DNA of 64,000 nucleotides from Pelobates cultripes (GCA_933207985.1 OW240921.1:17688412-17752411); one strand, 5' to 3'. Shown: positions 1-11,735, counted from the stretch's first letter. A program made the numbers and translations. The notes: a model not told the origin generated them from the sequence alone.

Positions 1-2069
1 TCCTGTCTTCCTTTGTTGTGATTTGCAGATATATTTCCATCTCTCTTTCTTTGAGATCATGCAGGGCAGGTATGATTACATCTACCAGTACAAGATCTTG
101 TACAGCAAACTTACAATGTACACCTCTTAATTAACTTACATGGGATTCTTTATAGCTTTTTATAGGACAGACTGTTTTGCACATGCCAAGCCACATGTAG
201 TTCCATTCATGAAAAATATATGAATGAAACTCCTTAGCATGCTGATAGCTTAACTAAGCTAGTTTTAAATAATGTCTCTCTGAATAAAATGCAACGCTGG
301 CACAGGAGCCAGTACCTATTTTAGTTGATGTTATCACTTTAACATTTTGAAAATTCTATATAACTTGAGCTAGCACTACAGTAATCAGCCAGAACCTAAA
401 ATAGGTGTTCTCATCATACCTCCAACGGACAATTTTTTACAATGGGTGAGTGTTTTCCATGTCACCTTTCAGGTGAGAAGCAATTTATTTTAAAAAGTGC
501 AGGTCTTTGCAGCAACTGTCATCTCACCTCATATTCTGACCTCTGCAAGTCATTTATTTGTATCATGCGACAGTTATGAATCTTTTGGGGTAGATCTAAG
601 ATTATATACAAACTGCAGATACAAGGGGAAAAAATTGCAGCCATCTCTAGGGAGGGAACTGATCTGTGTAGACTCACATTAGTCTCAGCCAACAACCACT
701 GTAGAGTCGGACACAGATTGCAGAAAAGGCAGGTATCAGGACAAAATCACACCAGTTCTCCCAAGCTGATAGCAAAAAGTAAGAATGTGATGTGTTGGTG
801 AAATGGATTTAGTGTATGCATTGTTCCATTGAATGTTGTTAAATGTTTATAACATTCAAGGGCATTTGAAAATGAAAAATTAAATCAGCATTTCGCCTAG
901 TTAGTTTTTCCATTCCATCTTAAGGTCACGGATTCTGTGCTGTGATTGGCTGGGAGTTCATTTAACCAACCAAACTGTAATGAAGACTTAAGGGTATTAA
1001 ATGCTCTAGAATGTATTAGGAGTGAACATGTTTAATGTTTTACTTTATTATCTACATTAAAATACCTCACCATAAAATAATTGCAGTCGTGGTAGATAAG
1101 GAAGGTTATCACTTTCATATTGGGGGGCAATGAGTTGGGGAAGGAGGATGCTTTGTTAATAGCTTTTGGTCACTGCTCTCTCAGGGGTTAAAACCGGGTC
1201 TGTGGGACCTCTGTTCATTCTGTTTTACCTTGTCCATTTTGTTTTGCTCAATGTTGTTTGAGGGACAGATTGGGAATAATTGTGGCTCACAGTTCTTGAT
1301 TTCCTTTTTTTGCAGTGAGAGAGGGGGGATTAGGCCACCAAAAAAAGCATTTGTTGGCACACAGCAGCCTCTCTGTCATGGTCACCAATGTTAAATTAAT
1401 CTCTGAATAAATGATTTGGTGAATATATGAGCTCTGCTTTGATGAACGTGAGAACACGTTCGCTATTCATAGGAATAAGCCAAAACAAGACTATTACTCC
1501 TTGGCTTTGGAGGAAATTAACGAGCCACTGTATTGGTACATCTGCTCTCCAGCTGGGATATCCATAATAAGTGACCGCGGTTGTCTTGCAATAAGGGGAG
1601 CTGTGCATCAGTGCACTTAACACAACTTACGCAATGGGCACAATTCACTAAGCAGCAAGAGCAGTAATGGGGGTTCTCGAGCTGCTACCTACTTGGATGT
1701 GATTGTAGCAGGTGATCTCCGTGTGGTTCCAGTCAGTATTTGCTAGACCGACCGGCTGTTTAACATGTTTAATTGCTGGAGAGCTTCATTTCTGGCTTCA
1801 TCATCATCACAGCTGCAAAATGGTTTAACACCTAAAAGCAATAAATTCCACATCAAAATTATATTTTTATGCATTTTTAAAATAAATAAAGAGCGTACAT
1901 AAATGACAAATGAGTAATACAGATACAGCAACATTCTAGTTTTATACAAATAACTCTATAATCCATATACCTGTGTATAGTGGTCTATAGGTGTGAAAAC
2001 TGTCATGCTTTCGGGTTTTTAACTGCTTCGTAAAGTCACTTTTCACTCACTGCGTACAATTTGGCATAT
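1..2069. other. Non-coding sequence, nothing recognised
   Basis: No open frame longer than about 75 codons, no clear transposon termini and no tandem repeat are visible. The open frames at 497-682 and 1396-1949 lack splice context and domain similarity that I can recognise. The stretch is AT-rich and looks intergenic or intronic. Confidence 0.5.
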
Positions 2070-2319
2070 ACTGGTTAAGTTTCTTTTATTAACCTCAGCG
2101 CGACAAGAGGGAGAGTTCTGTGAAGCCTAGCGGAGAGCATTGTGTAGAATGGGCTCTGTGACGGCTCCCTACAGCTGCTCCTATCCTGCAGTTGGAGAGA
2201 TGCCACCATTTTGTATGACTCTGGATTCAGGGAGCTCTGAAATGGCGTCCGCCTGGCACAACCCGTAGAAGGCAGGGCTAGCGAGCAGTGTCAGAGGCCC
2301 ACTGCGCTGCTGGACCTGT
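2070..2319 (-). other. Possible terminal exon with polyA signal, minus strand
   Basis: Read on the minus strand, a strong pyrimidine tract ending in CTGCAG (plus-strand 2320-2332) precedes about 230 bp that is more GC-rich than its surroundings. An AATAAA-type signal (TTTATT on the plus strand near 2083-2089) follows. This is the layout of a 3'-terminal exon. A frame of about 45 codons after the acceptor ends in a stop. The acceptor lies inside a short hairpin (CCTGTCTGC...GCAGACAGG), so the pyrimidine tract may be incidental. I recognise no protein. It could equally be a non-coding RNA exon or chance. Confidence 0.15.
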
Positions 2320-2399
2320 CTGCAGAAAAAAAGCAGACAGGTTTCTTTGGTTACAAGAGTGTAGGGGACAGGCCAGAACAGAGTAGGAGAAAGGGTGGA

Positions 2400-3350
2400 A
2401 TTGAGAAACGAGAGGGAGAGAGAACAAGTGTACACGGATATACACAGCAAGGCAGAATGGGTAACAATGATAGGGTGAAAACATTTTTGTACCTGCTCTG
2501 GAAAGGGGGTGCTGGCTTATAAACACAGAAATGCAAGATAATGGATTGAAATTCTACGAGCCAGAGAAAAGAATGATACTAGGAGGTTGAAAGAGAAAGT
2601 AAATGAGATACTGTAGAATCAGCTAGAAAATTGAAGATGGACAGGCATTTGTTCAGCATTTTAACGTTTCCCCAATGAAGCAAAAAAGTATAAAATAAAT
2701 AATGAAATGTAACGACAGTCTGACATATACACAAAAAATTATGGTTTCTTGGCAGGATGTAAAATGTCGGAAAATTTGCCAAAGCATGGGGGTAAGGTGA
2801 GGGGCAAAGGACTAAACTCAAATATCCTTTTCTATATGTATCTCACTCAAACATTTCTATGAACCTTTGGATGCATGTTAGTGTTTGTGTTTGTGTATGG
2901 TTTATTGATACACTCTCTTACATGGATGTTGCATTTATTTATGTCTGAGGCATATGCTCCAAAATACTTAGTGATAAAACATAACAAGCATAGAATGCAC
3001 TCTGCTGAACGTTAAAACGCTGTCGCTGAAATGACATGTCGCTACATAAAGCTAGTTCTAAAACATGCAGATTTTGTTTCTAGGGCAGATTTCAACTTTC
3101 TGTGCTGCCTCCTGTCTGTATGTCTATTTATGTACCCTATTAATAGAAATGGCAGCGAGTTATATAATCATAATAAAAGGATTTGATGTGCGTATGTTAT
3201 ATGAGTGCCACCCGGCTGCCAGACACACAGATATACAGACACACAAGGATACTAGTCAGTGACTAGATTTAATGACTAGAAGGAAATTTGAATTTCCAAT
3301 CACAGAAGGTAGAGAAGTGATATTTTAGAATAGTATTATTTGTGAGGGTC
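2400..3350. other. Non-coding sequence, nothing recognised
   Basis: Plain AT-rich DNA with no transposon ends, no array and no convincing coding frame. Minus-strand open frames at 2278-2821 overlap each other in several frames and look spurious. Confidence 0.45.
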
Positions 3351-3358
3351 CTGGATGT

Positions 3359-5850
3359 ATGCAGAATCTAGGTTCCCGGCAGGTTGATTTCAGTCCAGAA
3401 GATCTACACACCATACAGAGGGTCCAACAAAAAGAGTTTTATATGAGCCAAGAGAGATGTTATATGAGGCAGGAAGGATTACACCATGCAGATCTTATGA
3501 TAGATTGGAAGGGTTACACTATAGAGAGGGTTATAGGAGCCAGCAAAGCTGAATCACAGATGTTATATGAGCCAGGAAGAGTTGCACCCTACAGAGGATT
3601 ATAGGAGCCAGGACAGCTGGTATAGAGATGGCTTTAGGAGCCAGGAAGGGTTACACCTTAGAGAGGGTTATATGAGGTAAGAAGGGTTACACCATAGAGA
3701 TGGTTATATGAGATAGGAAGGGTTACACCATAGAGAAGGTTATATGAGATAGGAAGGGTTACACCCATAGACATAGAACACATAGACACCGCACGTCTAT
3801 GGCACTGTGTGCTCAGTGGTGACGAATGCGGCCGCCATCTTGGAACGGTCGCCGCTCTACTGAAGCTATTGAAGAACCCTTAGAAAGTCCATCTCACAAA
3901 AGGTAAGTGAAGGACTTGGGGCACTTAATACCCCTGCCCCTTAATACCCCTAGTCCTAGATACCCCTAGTCCTACCCCTTAATACCCCTATCCCAGGTCA
4001 TTAATATCCCTACCCCTACAGTGTTAATACCCCTACCCCTACAGTGTTAATATCCCTACCGCTACAGTGTTAATACCCCTACCCCAGCACACATAGTCCT
4101 TAATACCCCTACCCCAGCACACACAGTGTTAATACCCCTACCCCAGCACACACAGTGTTAATACCCCTACCCCAGCACTCTATGTGTATTAACACTGTGT
4201 GTGCTGGGGTAGGGGTATTAAGGACCATGTGTGCTGGGATAGGCTGGGGTAGGGGTATTAATGACCTGGGGTAGGGGTATTAATGACCTGGGGTAGGGGT
4301 ATTAATGACATGGGGTAGGGGTATTAAGGGATAGGACTAGGGGTATTAAGGAGTAGGGATACTAAGGGGTAGGGGTACTAAGTACCCCAAGTCCTTCACT
4401 TACCTTTTGTGAGATGGACTTTCTAAGGGTTCTTCAATAGCTTCAGTAGAGCGGCGACCGGTCCAAGATGGGGGCCGCATTCCTCGCCGCTCAGCACACA
4501 ATGCGGCGTCTATGTATATGAGACAGGAAGGGTTACACCATAGAGAGGGTTATATGAGATGGGAAGGGTCACACCATAGAGAGGGTTATATGGGATAGGA
4601 AGGGTCACACCATAGAGAGGGTTGTATGGGATAGGAAGGGTCACACCATAGAGAGGGTTATATGGGATAGGAAGGGTCACACCATAGAGAGGGTTATATG
4701 GGATAGGAAGGGTCACACCATAGAGAGGGTTATATTGGATAGGAAGGGTCACACCATAGAGAGGGTTAAATGAGATAGGAAGGGTCACACCATAGAGAGG
4801 GTTATATGGGATGGGAAGGGTCACACCATAGAGAGGATTATATGGGATAGGAAGGGTCACACCATAGAGAGGGTTATATGAGATAGGAAGGGTCACACCA
4901 TAGAGAGGGTTATATGGGATGGGAAGGGTCACACCATAGAGAGGGTTATATGGGATAGGATGGGTCACACCATAGAGCGGGTTATATGGGATAGGAAGGG
5001 TCACACCACAGAGAGGGTTATATGGGATGGGAAGGGTCACACCATAGAGAGGGTTATATGGGATAGGGAGGGTCACACCATAGAGAGGGTTATATGGGAT
5101 GGGAAGGGTCACACCATAGAGAGGGTTATATGAGATGGGAAGGGTCACACCATAGAGAGGGTTATATGGGATAGGGAGGGTCACACCATAGAGAGGGTTA
5201 TATGGGATGGGAAGGGTCACACCATAGAGAGGGTTATATGAGATGGGAAGGGTCACACCATAGAGAGGGTTATATGGGATGGGAAGGGTCACACCATAGA
5301 GAGGGTTATATGAGATGGGAAGGGTCACACCATAGAGAGGGTTATATGGGACGGGAAGGGTCACACCAGAGAGCGTTATGTGAGACAGGAAGGGTAACAC
5401 CATAGAGAGGGTTATATGGGATAGGAAGGGTCACACCATAGAGAGGGTTATATGGGATAGGAAGGGTCACACCATAGAGAGGGTTATATGGGATAGGAAG
5501 GGTCACACCATAGAGAGGGTTATATGGGATAGGAAGGGTCACACCATAGAGAGGGTTATATGGGATAGGGAGGGTCACACCATAGAGAGGGTTAAATGGG
5601 ATGGGAAGGGTCACACCATAGAGAGGATTATATGGGATAGGGAGGGTCACACCATAGAGAGGGTTATATGGGATAGGATGGGTCATACCATAGAGAGGGT
5701 TATGTGAGACAGGAAGGGTCACACCATAGAGAGGGTTATATGGGATAGGAAGGGTCACACCATAGAGAGGGTTATATGGGATAGGAAGGGTCACACCATA
5801 GAGAGGGTTATATGGGATAGGAAGGGTCACACCATACAGAGGGTTATATG
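3359..5850. repeat. 36-bp minisatellite, interrupted by a foldback element
   Basis: Directly visible tandem array of a 36-bp unit of the form GGGTTATATGGGATAGGAAG followed by GGTCACACCATAGAGA. Units at 3359-3650 are strongly diverged and of variable length, units at 3650-3780 are moderately diverged, and units from 4516 to about 5850 are nearly identical (roughly 37 copies). Common variants are GGGATGGGA, GAGATGGGA and GAGACAGGA. Because 36 is a multiple of three, the minus strand has open frames of 297 and 162 codons made of a repeating 12-residue NPLYGVTLPIPY motif. These are not credible genes. Confidence 0.95.
3781..4514. mobile_element. Foldback element with long inverted arms
   Basis: The left arm begins CATAGACACCGCA and the right arm ends TGCGGCGTCTATG, its near reverse complement. 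The arms match over about 180 bp at the outer ends (CTGAAGCTATTGAAGAACC and the reverse complement near 4427-4445), apart from a 12-bp extra segment in the left arm. Pairing continues inwards through TAATACCCCTACCCC repeats on the left and GGGGTAGGGGTATTA repeats on the right, around a small centre at about 4179-4196. Nearly the whole 734 bp can fold back. It sits inside the 36-bp minisatellite. I see no transposase and no clear target duplication. Confidence 0.85.
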
Positions 5851-6380
5851 AGGTATGTTACACTACAGGGATGGTTATATGCTACAGCTACACCATAGTT
5901 TGTTAGATCAGCAAAAAACATGATGCTTAATGAAGACCTTGGAAACATTCTACAATAGAGGTTAGTGTACAATACCACCAATAATTAATAGATGGCTTTT
6001 TCATGCCTTGATGTAGATGGATAGAGACAGACAGATAGATGATCTACTTTAAAGAAAATCTTCAGTGCCAGGAAAACAAACCCGTTTTCCTGGCACTGCA
6101 GGATATTGCAGTATAGATCAGCATTCAGTTTACTGCTTTTCTGTTTCTGCTCAGAACTGATATTGGCACAGTTAAGCTGTTAGAATAACATGATTATATG
6201 TATGTGACAACTGCCCTATATATAGTGAATACCTCAGGCTTTGGCTACCCATACCTGTTTCACACAGGTCTGGCATTTGTCCCAGTAATTTAACTCATTA
6301 AATCATTTTATCATGTGCTCTATGTTGCAGTATGAGGTTATAGAGAGGTACTATTATCCCTCTTGTGTAGCAATAAGATA
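5851..6380. other. Non-coding spacer with one palindrome
   Basis: Unrecognised sequence between two minisatellites. The only structure is a near-perfect palindrome at 6063-6098 (CAGTGCCAGGAAAAC ... GTTTTCCTGGCACTG), which matches the end of the TTAA-type MITEs elsewhere in the window. Confidence 0.6.
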
Positions 6381-6384
6381 TATG

Positions 6385-6716
6385 GAGAGTCTATATGGCA
6401 ATAAGATATTATATGGAGATTCTATGTGGTAATAAGATATTATATGGAGATTATATATGGCAATAAGATATTATATGGAGATTCTATGTGGCAATAAGAA
6501 GTTATATAGAGATTCCAGGAGGGCTTTGTGTAGGAATAAGACGTTATATGAAAGCTTTCTGTAAGAAAATATGAGTTTTAGTGGAGTTCTGTGTAGCTAT
6601 AAATGTGGATAAAACCTCATATGGAGTATTAAGAGGTTATATGGAGAATTTCTGTGTAATAAAATTATAAGGAGGATTTCTCTATGATAAAATGTCATAT
6701 GGAGGATTTCTGACTA
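6385..6716. repeat. Degenerate 31-bp minisatellite, left part of an LTR-split array
   Basis: Copies of a roughly 31-bp unit (TATTATATGGAGATTCTATG then TGGCAATAAGA) are recognisable four or five times and then decay. The same vocabulary (GTGTGGTAATAAAA, ATGGAGNNTTTCTGTG) resumes right after the LTR at 7842. The LTR therefore inserted into an existing array that continues at 7842-8750. Confidence 0.75.
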
Positions 6717-6721
6717 GTGAT
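6717..6721. repeat. Target site duplication GTGAT, left copy
   Basis: The 5-bp GTGAT directly before the LTR start is repeated exactly at 7837-7841, directly after the LTR end. A 5-bp duplication is typical of retroviral-type and Ty3-type integrases. Confidence 0.85.
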
Positions 6722-7836
6722 TGTAATGGATTACCTGGCACCGCGACTGGGTACCTCCGTTGAGGATGCTCCTAGCGCTTCCTGAGGGCTCCAAGCACTC
6801 CAGCCGACACCATAACCACTGTAGACTCCTCCAGAGAGCAAGACAGGAACAAGCTCTTACAAGAACTTAGTAGTGATTTAGCAAGGGAGTATGACAAGCA
6901 TAGCAATCCCTTGTAGCAGATTCCCCCAATAAGAGACGGCACTCCAAATAGAACTGAGGTTTAATGGCAGGTACTCTCCTTTTATGCGGTGCTCCCATGC
7001 AAGGGAGACACCCACAGACAATTAGACATTAACCAATCAGACAATGGTTACAACCCACAGATTCCCTCCCCTCTGCTTGGGAGATAATTGAGTTTCTTAC
7101 GGTATCTACTCAATTATCTCCAAGCTAAAACTTATACTTTTTATGCATTTTTATAACTTTCTGATTTTTCATCATAAAAGAATAAAACTTTAATATTTTT
7201 ATGAACAACACAACTTGGGGTCAAACATATTCACAATTCGTACAAATCCGTTCAGTGGTTCCAGAAATATTGAAAAGTCTCTTTGGACCGACCGCACGCC
7301 TGTTTGCATGCCCAAAACAGTTCCACAGATTCAGGCTGTGCGGTCGGTCTATTTCTGCCTTGAAAAATAACAAAGTCCCATCCGAAGGCGGCGTTCGAAT
7401 AGTCCAACGCACTTCGACATCTGTAGAAGTGTCGAAGTAAAAACGGGGTTAAGTTTTAGCGGTGGTCGTTAGTTAAGTGGCAGTCTATTTTACACAAAAA
7501 AGATGACAAAGTCCCATTCGAACGTGCGTTCTAATCTTTGAATGGGACTTAGTCTCCAGCCGCAGTGTCGAAGGGTAGGGGAAGATACAGGTCAGCGGTG
7601 TTCGTTGAAATGTGTGGCCGATTTCCGTTCCAGGGATTTGACGGCACACACCGCTGACCGCGTTTGACTGCATTAAAATGGCCGCCGCCATGTGTTCGAT
7701 TGTCTAATGGCAGCCACTTCAAATACTTTGGCACTTCGGCTGTATCCGAATTGCCATATTAAACGTACCCATCCTTTGCACAGCACAGTTAAAGGGCCAG
7801 AAACAGATCCAACGAAAAACAGGGGGATCTCTTACA
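6722..7836 (-). mobile_element. Solo LTR of a retrotransposon, 1115 bp
   Basis: Begins TGTAATGGATTACC and ends GATCTCTTACA, so it has TG...CA ends, and is bounded by perfect GTGAT duplications. Orientation is inferred from the minus strand, where a TATA-like GCATAAAAGG (plus-strand about 6978-6987) and the U5-like end CCAGGTAATCCATTACA are placed as in an LTR. No internal coding region, primer binding site or second LTR is present, so it is a solo LTR left by recombination. Its U5-side 400 bp is clearly homologous to the LTR at 10683-11735 (shared CGACTGGGTACCTCCGTTGA and GCATAGCAATCCCTTGTAGC). Confidence 0.85.
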
Positions 7837-7841
7837 GTGAT

Positions 7842-8750
7842 TACATGTTAAATGGAGCGTTTCTGTGTGGTAATAAAATACTAAATGAAGGGTTTCTGTG
7901 CACAGATAAGTTATATGGTGTGGTACTATGTGTTAATAAGAGGTTATATGGATGTGTTCTGTAGGATACGATGTTACATGGAGGTGTTCTGTAGGATACG
8001 ATGTTACATGGAGGTGTTCTGTAGGATAGGAGGTCATATGGTGGTGTTCTGTAGGATACGAGGTTATATGGAGGTGTTCTGTAGGATAGGAGATGATATG
8101 GAGGTGTTCTGTAGGATACGAGGTTATATGGTGGTGTTCTGTTAGATACAAGGTCATATGGTGGTGTTCTGTAGGATACAGTGTTATATGGAAGTGTTCT
8201 GTAGGATACGAGGTTATATGGTGGTGTTCTGTAGGATACGAGGTTATATGGAGGTGTTATGTAGGATACGAGGTTATATGGTGGTGTTCTGTAGGATACA
8301 GGGTTATATGGAGGTGTTCTATAGGATACGAGGTTATATGGAGGTGTTATGTAGGATACGAGGTTATATGGTGGTGTTCTGTAGGATACAGGGTTAATAT
8401 GGAGGTGTTCTGTAGGATATGAGGTTATATAGAGGTGTTCTGTATAGTGATATGAAGTTATATGGTGGGATTCTGTACAGTGATAAGAAATTATGTTGAA
8501 GGGGTTCTGTATAGTACCGTAATAAGAGGTAAAGTGAAGGGGTTCTGTAGAATGATAAGAGGTTATAAGGAGGGATTCTGTACAGTGATAGGATCTTATG
8601 TGGAAGGGGTCTGTATAGTAATAAGAGGTTATGTGGAGGGGTTCTGTGGAGTGATGTCATATGGAGTGATAAGAGGTTATAAAGATGGGTTCTGTGTAGC
8701 TAAAAGAAGGTGGTGGAATTCTTTTGGCAATAAGAGATTATATTAAATGA
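7842..8750. repeat. 30-bp minisatellite, right part of the LTR-split array
   Basis: Tandem 30-bp unit of the form GAGGTGTTCTGTAGGATACG followed by AGGTTATATG. Copies from 7949 to about 8440 are regular (around 16). Those from 8440 to 8750 are longer and diverged (GTGATAAGAGGTTATATGG variants). Periodicity in multiples of three opens several frames on both strands, for example a repeating YMEVFCRIRG decapeptide, and these are not genes. The GAGGTTATATGG core is shared with the 36-bp array at 3.4-5.8 kb. Confidence 0.92.
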
Positions 8751-10670
8751 TTTTGTGATAAGAGGTTACATAAAGGGGTGCTATATGTCAAGATAAGAGG
8801 TTAAATATAGGGGTGCTAAGTCAAGATAAGAGATTACATAGAGGGATGCTTTGTCAAGATAATAGGTTATAAGGAGGTGCGCTGTTTAGTAAAAAGAGCT
8901 ATCTTTCTGTGTAAATTGTGTATAGAAATAAAAGATGCAATGTAGAAATGCTGGGGTGAACACACGGCAGGTACCAGTTAACTAGGACACCTAGACATTG
9001 ACTCCTGGAACCTGGCATGGATTAATAGGTGCTCTGTGCGGCTCTGCCCCTCATATGGCAGAGCCGCACAGTTCAGATCTTCTTGTGTCAGATTGGCTAT
9101 TGCCTGTTAGATCTGGCATTTACTCCTGATCTGCATGGCACCCTCCTATTAATAGGTGGCTACTGCAATGGATGCTGCTGGTAAACACAGGTACACGGGA
9201 CACTGGTTGGATCAGGAGTGTATAATGTTTTTTTTTTTTTTTTTTTTACCATTTTTAGTTACTTTAGAAATAGGGACATGTCACCTATGTGAATTATGGG
9301 TGTCATGTCATTATCGAATGTGTTGTATTTGTGCTGTGGGTGTTGTGGGGTGCTACATGTGTTACTTGTCTTGAGATATAAACTTTGTAAACCTTTGTAA
9401 ATGCCTTTATTAGACTGCCTTTCATTGACATGTTTATAGTGTCTTTGCTCTGTTGAAGCCTTATCGTTTTTTTTTTCATTTTATGATTTATTTTTCTATT
9501 CCCCCTCTCATTGTTCTCCACTTCATAGCAAACTTCTCCTTTTTCCCTGTCCCACTTCCTTTATTTCCTCACTTCAAATCTCCTCTCCTTCCTTCACACC
9601 TTATCTTGTTCCGTCCCGGTTTCCAGGTCCAGTTTGTAAAGAAAATAAAAAATAAATAAACCTATTTTTTTAACACAATCTCTTGGTCCAAGGGCACAGC
9701 AAAACAAGTGGAAGAAATGTAAGCTTGCTGCATGTCTGATATGTATAAAAAAGCAGAAAAACAAAAGGCATAGAATAAATCTGGCATTAAATGTTCATGC
9801 AAGTGTAACACATACCTTGAGGTGTGTAAAACAGACACCATAAGCACCATAACCAGCCCAGCTCATTGTAGTGGTTATGGTGCTTTCGTTTTATGTGGTC
9901 TCCATCCCCCTGTTTTCTGACTCTCCATGGCGCACACAGCTCACCCTCTCCTGTTTGCCCTTGTTATTGCTGTCAAAGAATAAACAGATTCACACTTGAT
10001 AATATGCAAGTAGTTTCTGCTTTATCAGTGCGACTGTGAGGAGATAGCTCTAGGGTACCAATACACCAGAAAACAGGGGGACTGTATTCACAGACATATT
10101 ACCATGTACAATGTGCTGTAGTGGTCCAATTTCTCTGTTAATATATAGACATTTTGTTAAGCAGTTTTATAATCTGAAATACAACTCTTGGGTAAATGAA
10201 AGAGTCAAGAAAGTTGCTGGGCCTCAAGTCATTTCTTGGCAGGGGTAGTGATGTTTAAATTAGTACTTCATTTTTAACATGGTCTGCACTCCTAGGGTCA
10301 GTGCCCTCCACTTCTGCCACAAGTTCCTCCATTTTTATTCCCAGAAATGCCATTTTCTCCATTAATTAGAATCCTAGGTATAAACGTTGATGACCTTCCA
10401 AACCACTGCTGTCCTGTTTCAGTATTCTGTGTGGGCATAACGTTAGATTTGCGGTCGCAAACTGCTGTCGGGGTATTCATACCGCTTTAACCAATGCTCT
10501 GTGCATGTGCTGCCCTTGGTGGGTTTGGCCAATACAATGGCCAGGTTGACTTGCCAGAATGACAAGCACTTTTTTAGGTGATCTCCACCCAATTTTAGGG
10601 ATGACAAGGACCTGCTTTTTGGCTATTACCAATGATGCAAGAAGCTTCAGTGCATTGTTCCCACTGTTAG
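8751..10670. other. Non-coding sequence with small hairpins and T-rich runs
   Basis: Residual diverged minisatellite units fade out by about 8900. There is a 14-bp perfect hairpin at 9035-9070, a T19 run near 9229-9247, and a fragment at 9842-9890 (AGCACCATAACCAGCCCAG...GGTTATGGTGCT) that resembles the palindromic tip of a frog MITE. No convincing coding sequence. Confidence 0.5.
9035..9070. repeat. Perfect 14-bp hairpin
   Basis: TGTGCGGCTCTGCC and its exact reverse complement are separated by the 8-bp loop CCTCATAT. No flanking U-run or RNA-gene context is visible. It may be the core of a small palindromic MITE. Confidence 0.8.
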
Positions 10671-10682
10671 GAGATATGTATC

Positions 10683-11735
10683 TGTAATGGATCACCTGGC
10701 ACCCCGACTGGGTACCTCCGTTGATGGATGCTCCTAGCGTTTCTTGAGGATTCCGAGCACTCTAGCCGACACCACAACCACTGCAGGCTGAACCTCTCTT
10801 CCTTTAGAGCGAAGCAGGAACGAGCTCTTAAAAGAGCTTAGGAGTGATTATAGCAAGGGAATATGCAGAGCATAGCAATCCCTTGTAGCAGATTCCCCCA
10901 ATAAGAGACAGGACTCCAAATTGAGGGTGAAGTAGAACTGAAGCTTTTAATCCAACACTCTGCTTTTTTGCCCATTTCACAAACATAGTACCGCCCACAG
11001 GGTTTTGCAGAACAACCAATCAATACGTACAATACACACAGACACTCCCACACAAAATCATCCCCTCTGCCTATGATACAATTACCTGACACAATGGGTT
11101 AATATAATTATTACAGGCAGGAAAATACACAGTTTTACACAATATCCATAACTTTAAAAGTATGCATTACATTCAAAATCAGCATACTCCAAATACCAAC
11201 ATACGTCAAAATCATACAAATTGATCCAGTGGGTCAAAAGTTAGATCAACGTCCTTTGTGACCAAATGAAGCATGGCTTTTCTGCCCAAAACCAGTTCCA
11301 CGGAGTCTTCTATCCTGGAGATAATTGGGAAGTAATCCAATTATCTCCAAGGACAGAGGCAAAACTCCATTGAACACATGGCAGCAAAAGACAATAAAAT
11401 ACATAACTGTGCAGCTATTGTTTAAAGCAGGTACATTCAACATATCCCCAGATAGTTTAGATCTGAGCGCACATTATTACTGAATGGCGCTCAGATCACA
11501 TACATACAGTTCAATTGCCATGGAGCCAAAGTCTTTCACATAGTCTTTCGTTATACAAATGGGCCCCATGGCATAGCTATCTTATCACTGTTCAAATAGG
11601 GCAAGTACCGAATGACCCGGCTTTTGGGTATTTGCAGGGGAAAATCAAGCATTTCAACATGGGGCCATAGTCACAGGGCAGGAGGCTGGCAATCAGTCTT
11701 CTCCAATGCCCAGTGGCGAGGCTGGTTCCGCCACA
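10683..11735 (-). mobile_element. Solo LTR, second copy of the family, 1053 bp
   Basis: Starts TGTAATGGATCACCTGGCAC and ends GGTTCCGCCACA. It is flanked by GTATC at 10678-10682 and again at 11736-11740, a perfect 5-bp duplication. The first 400 bp align by eye with the LTR at 6722 (same CGACTGGGTACCTCCGTTGA, ACACC(A)CAACCACTG and AATCCCTTGTAGCAGATTCC blocks). The opposite, U3-like half differs strongly from that copy, so they are different subfamilies. The terminal TGTGGCGGAACC on the minus strand also starts the LTR at 47585. No internal gag-pol remains. Confidence 0.75.

Noticed and set aside
3950..4380. Interstitial telomere repeat
   Set aside because: The unit is CCCCTA/TAGGGG-like but embedded in a longer 25-30-bp unit, not TTAGGG, and both strands appear because the element is a foldback.
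4510..5830. Minus-strand 297- and 162-codon frames (NPLYGVTLPIPY repeats)
   Set aside because: Pure 36-bp periodicity. No promoter, splice or domain evidence, and the array continues outside the frames.
6722..11735. A single LTR retrotransposon bounded by the LTRs at 6722 and 10683
   Set aside because: Each LTR has its own perfect 5-bp duplication (GTGAT, GTATC), the U3 halves differ, and the sequence between is minisatellite and unrelated DNA without gag-pol.
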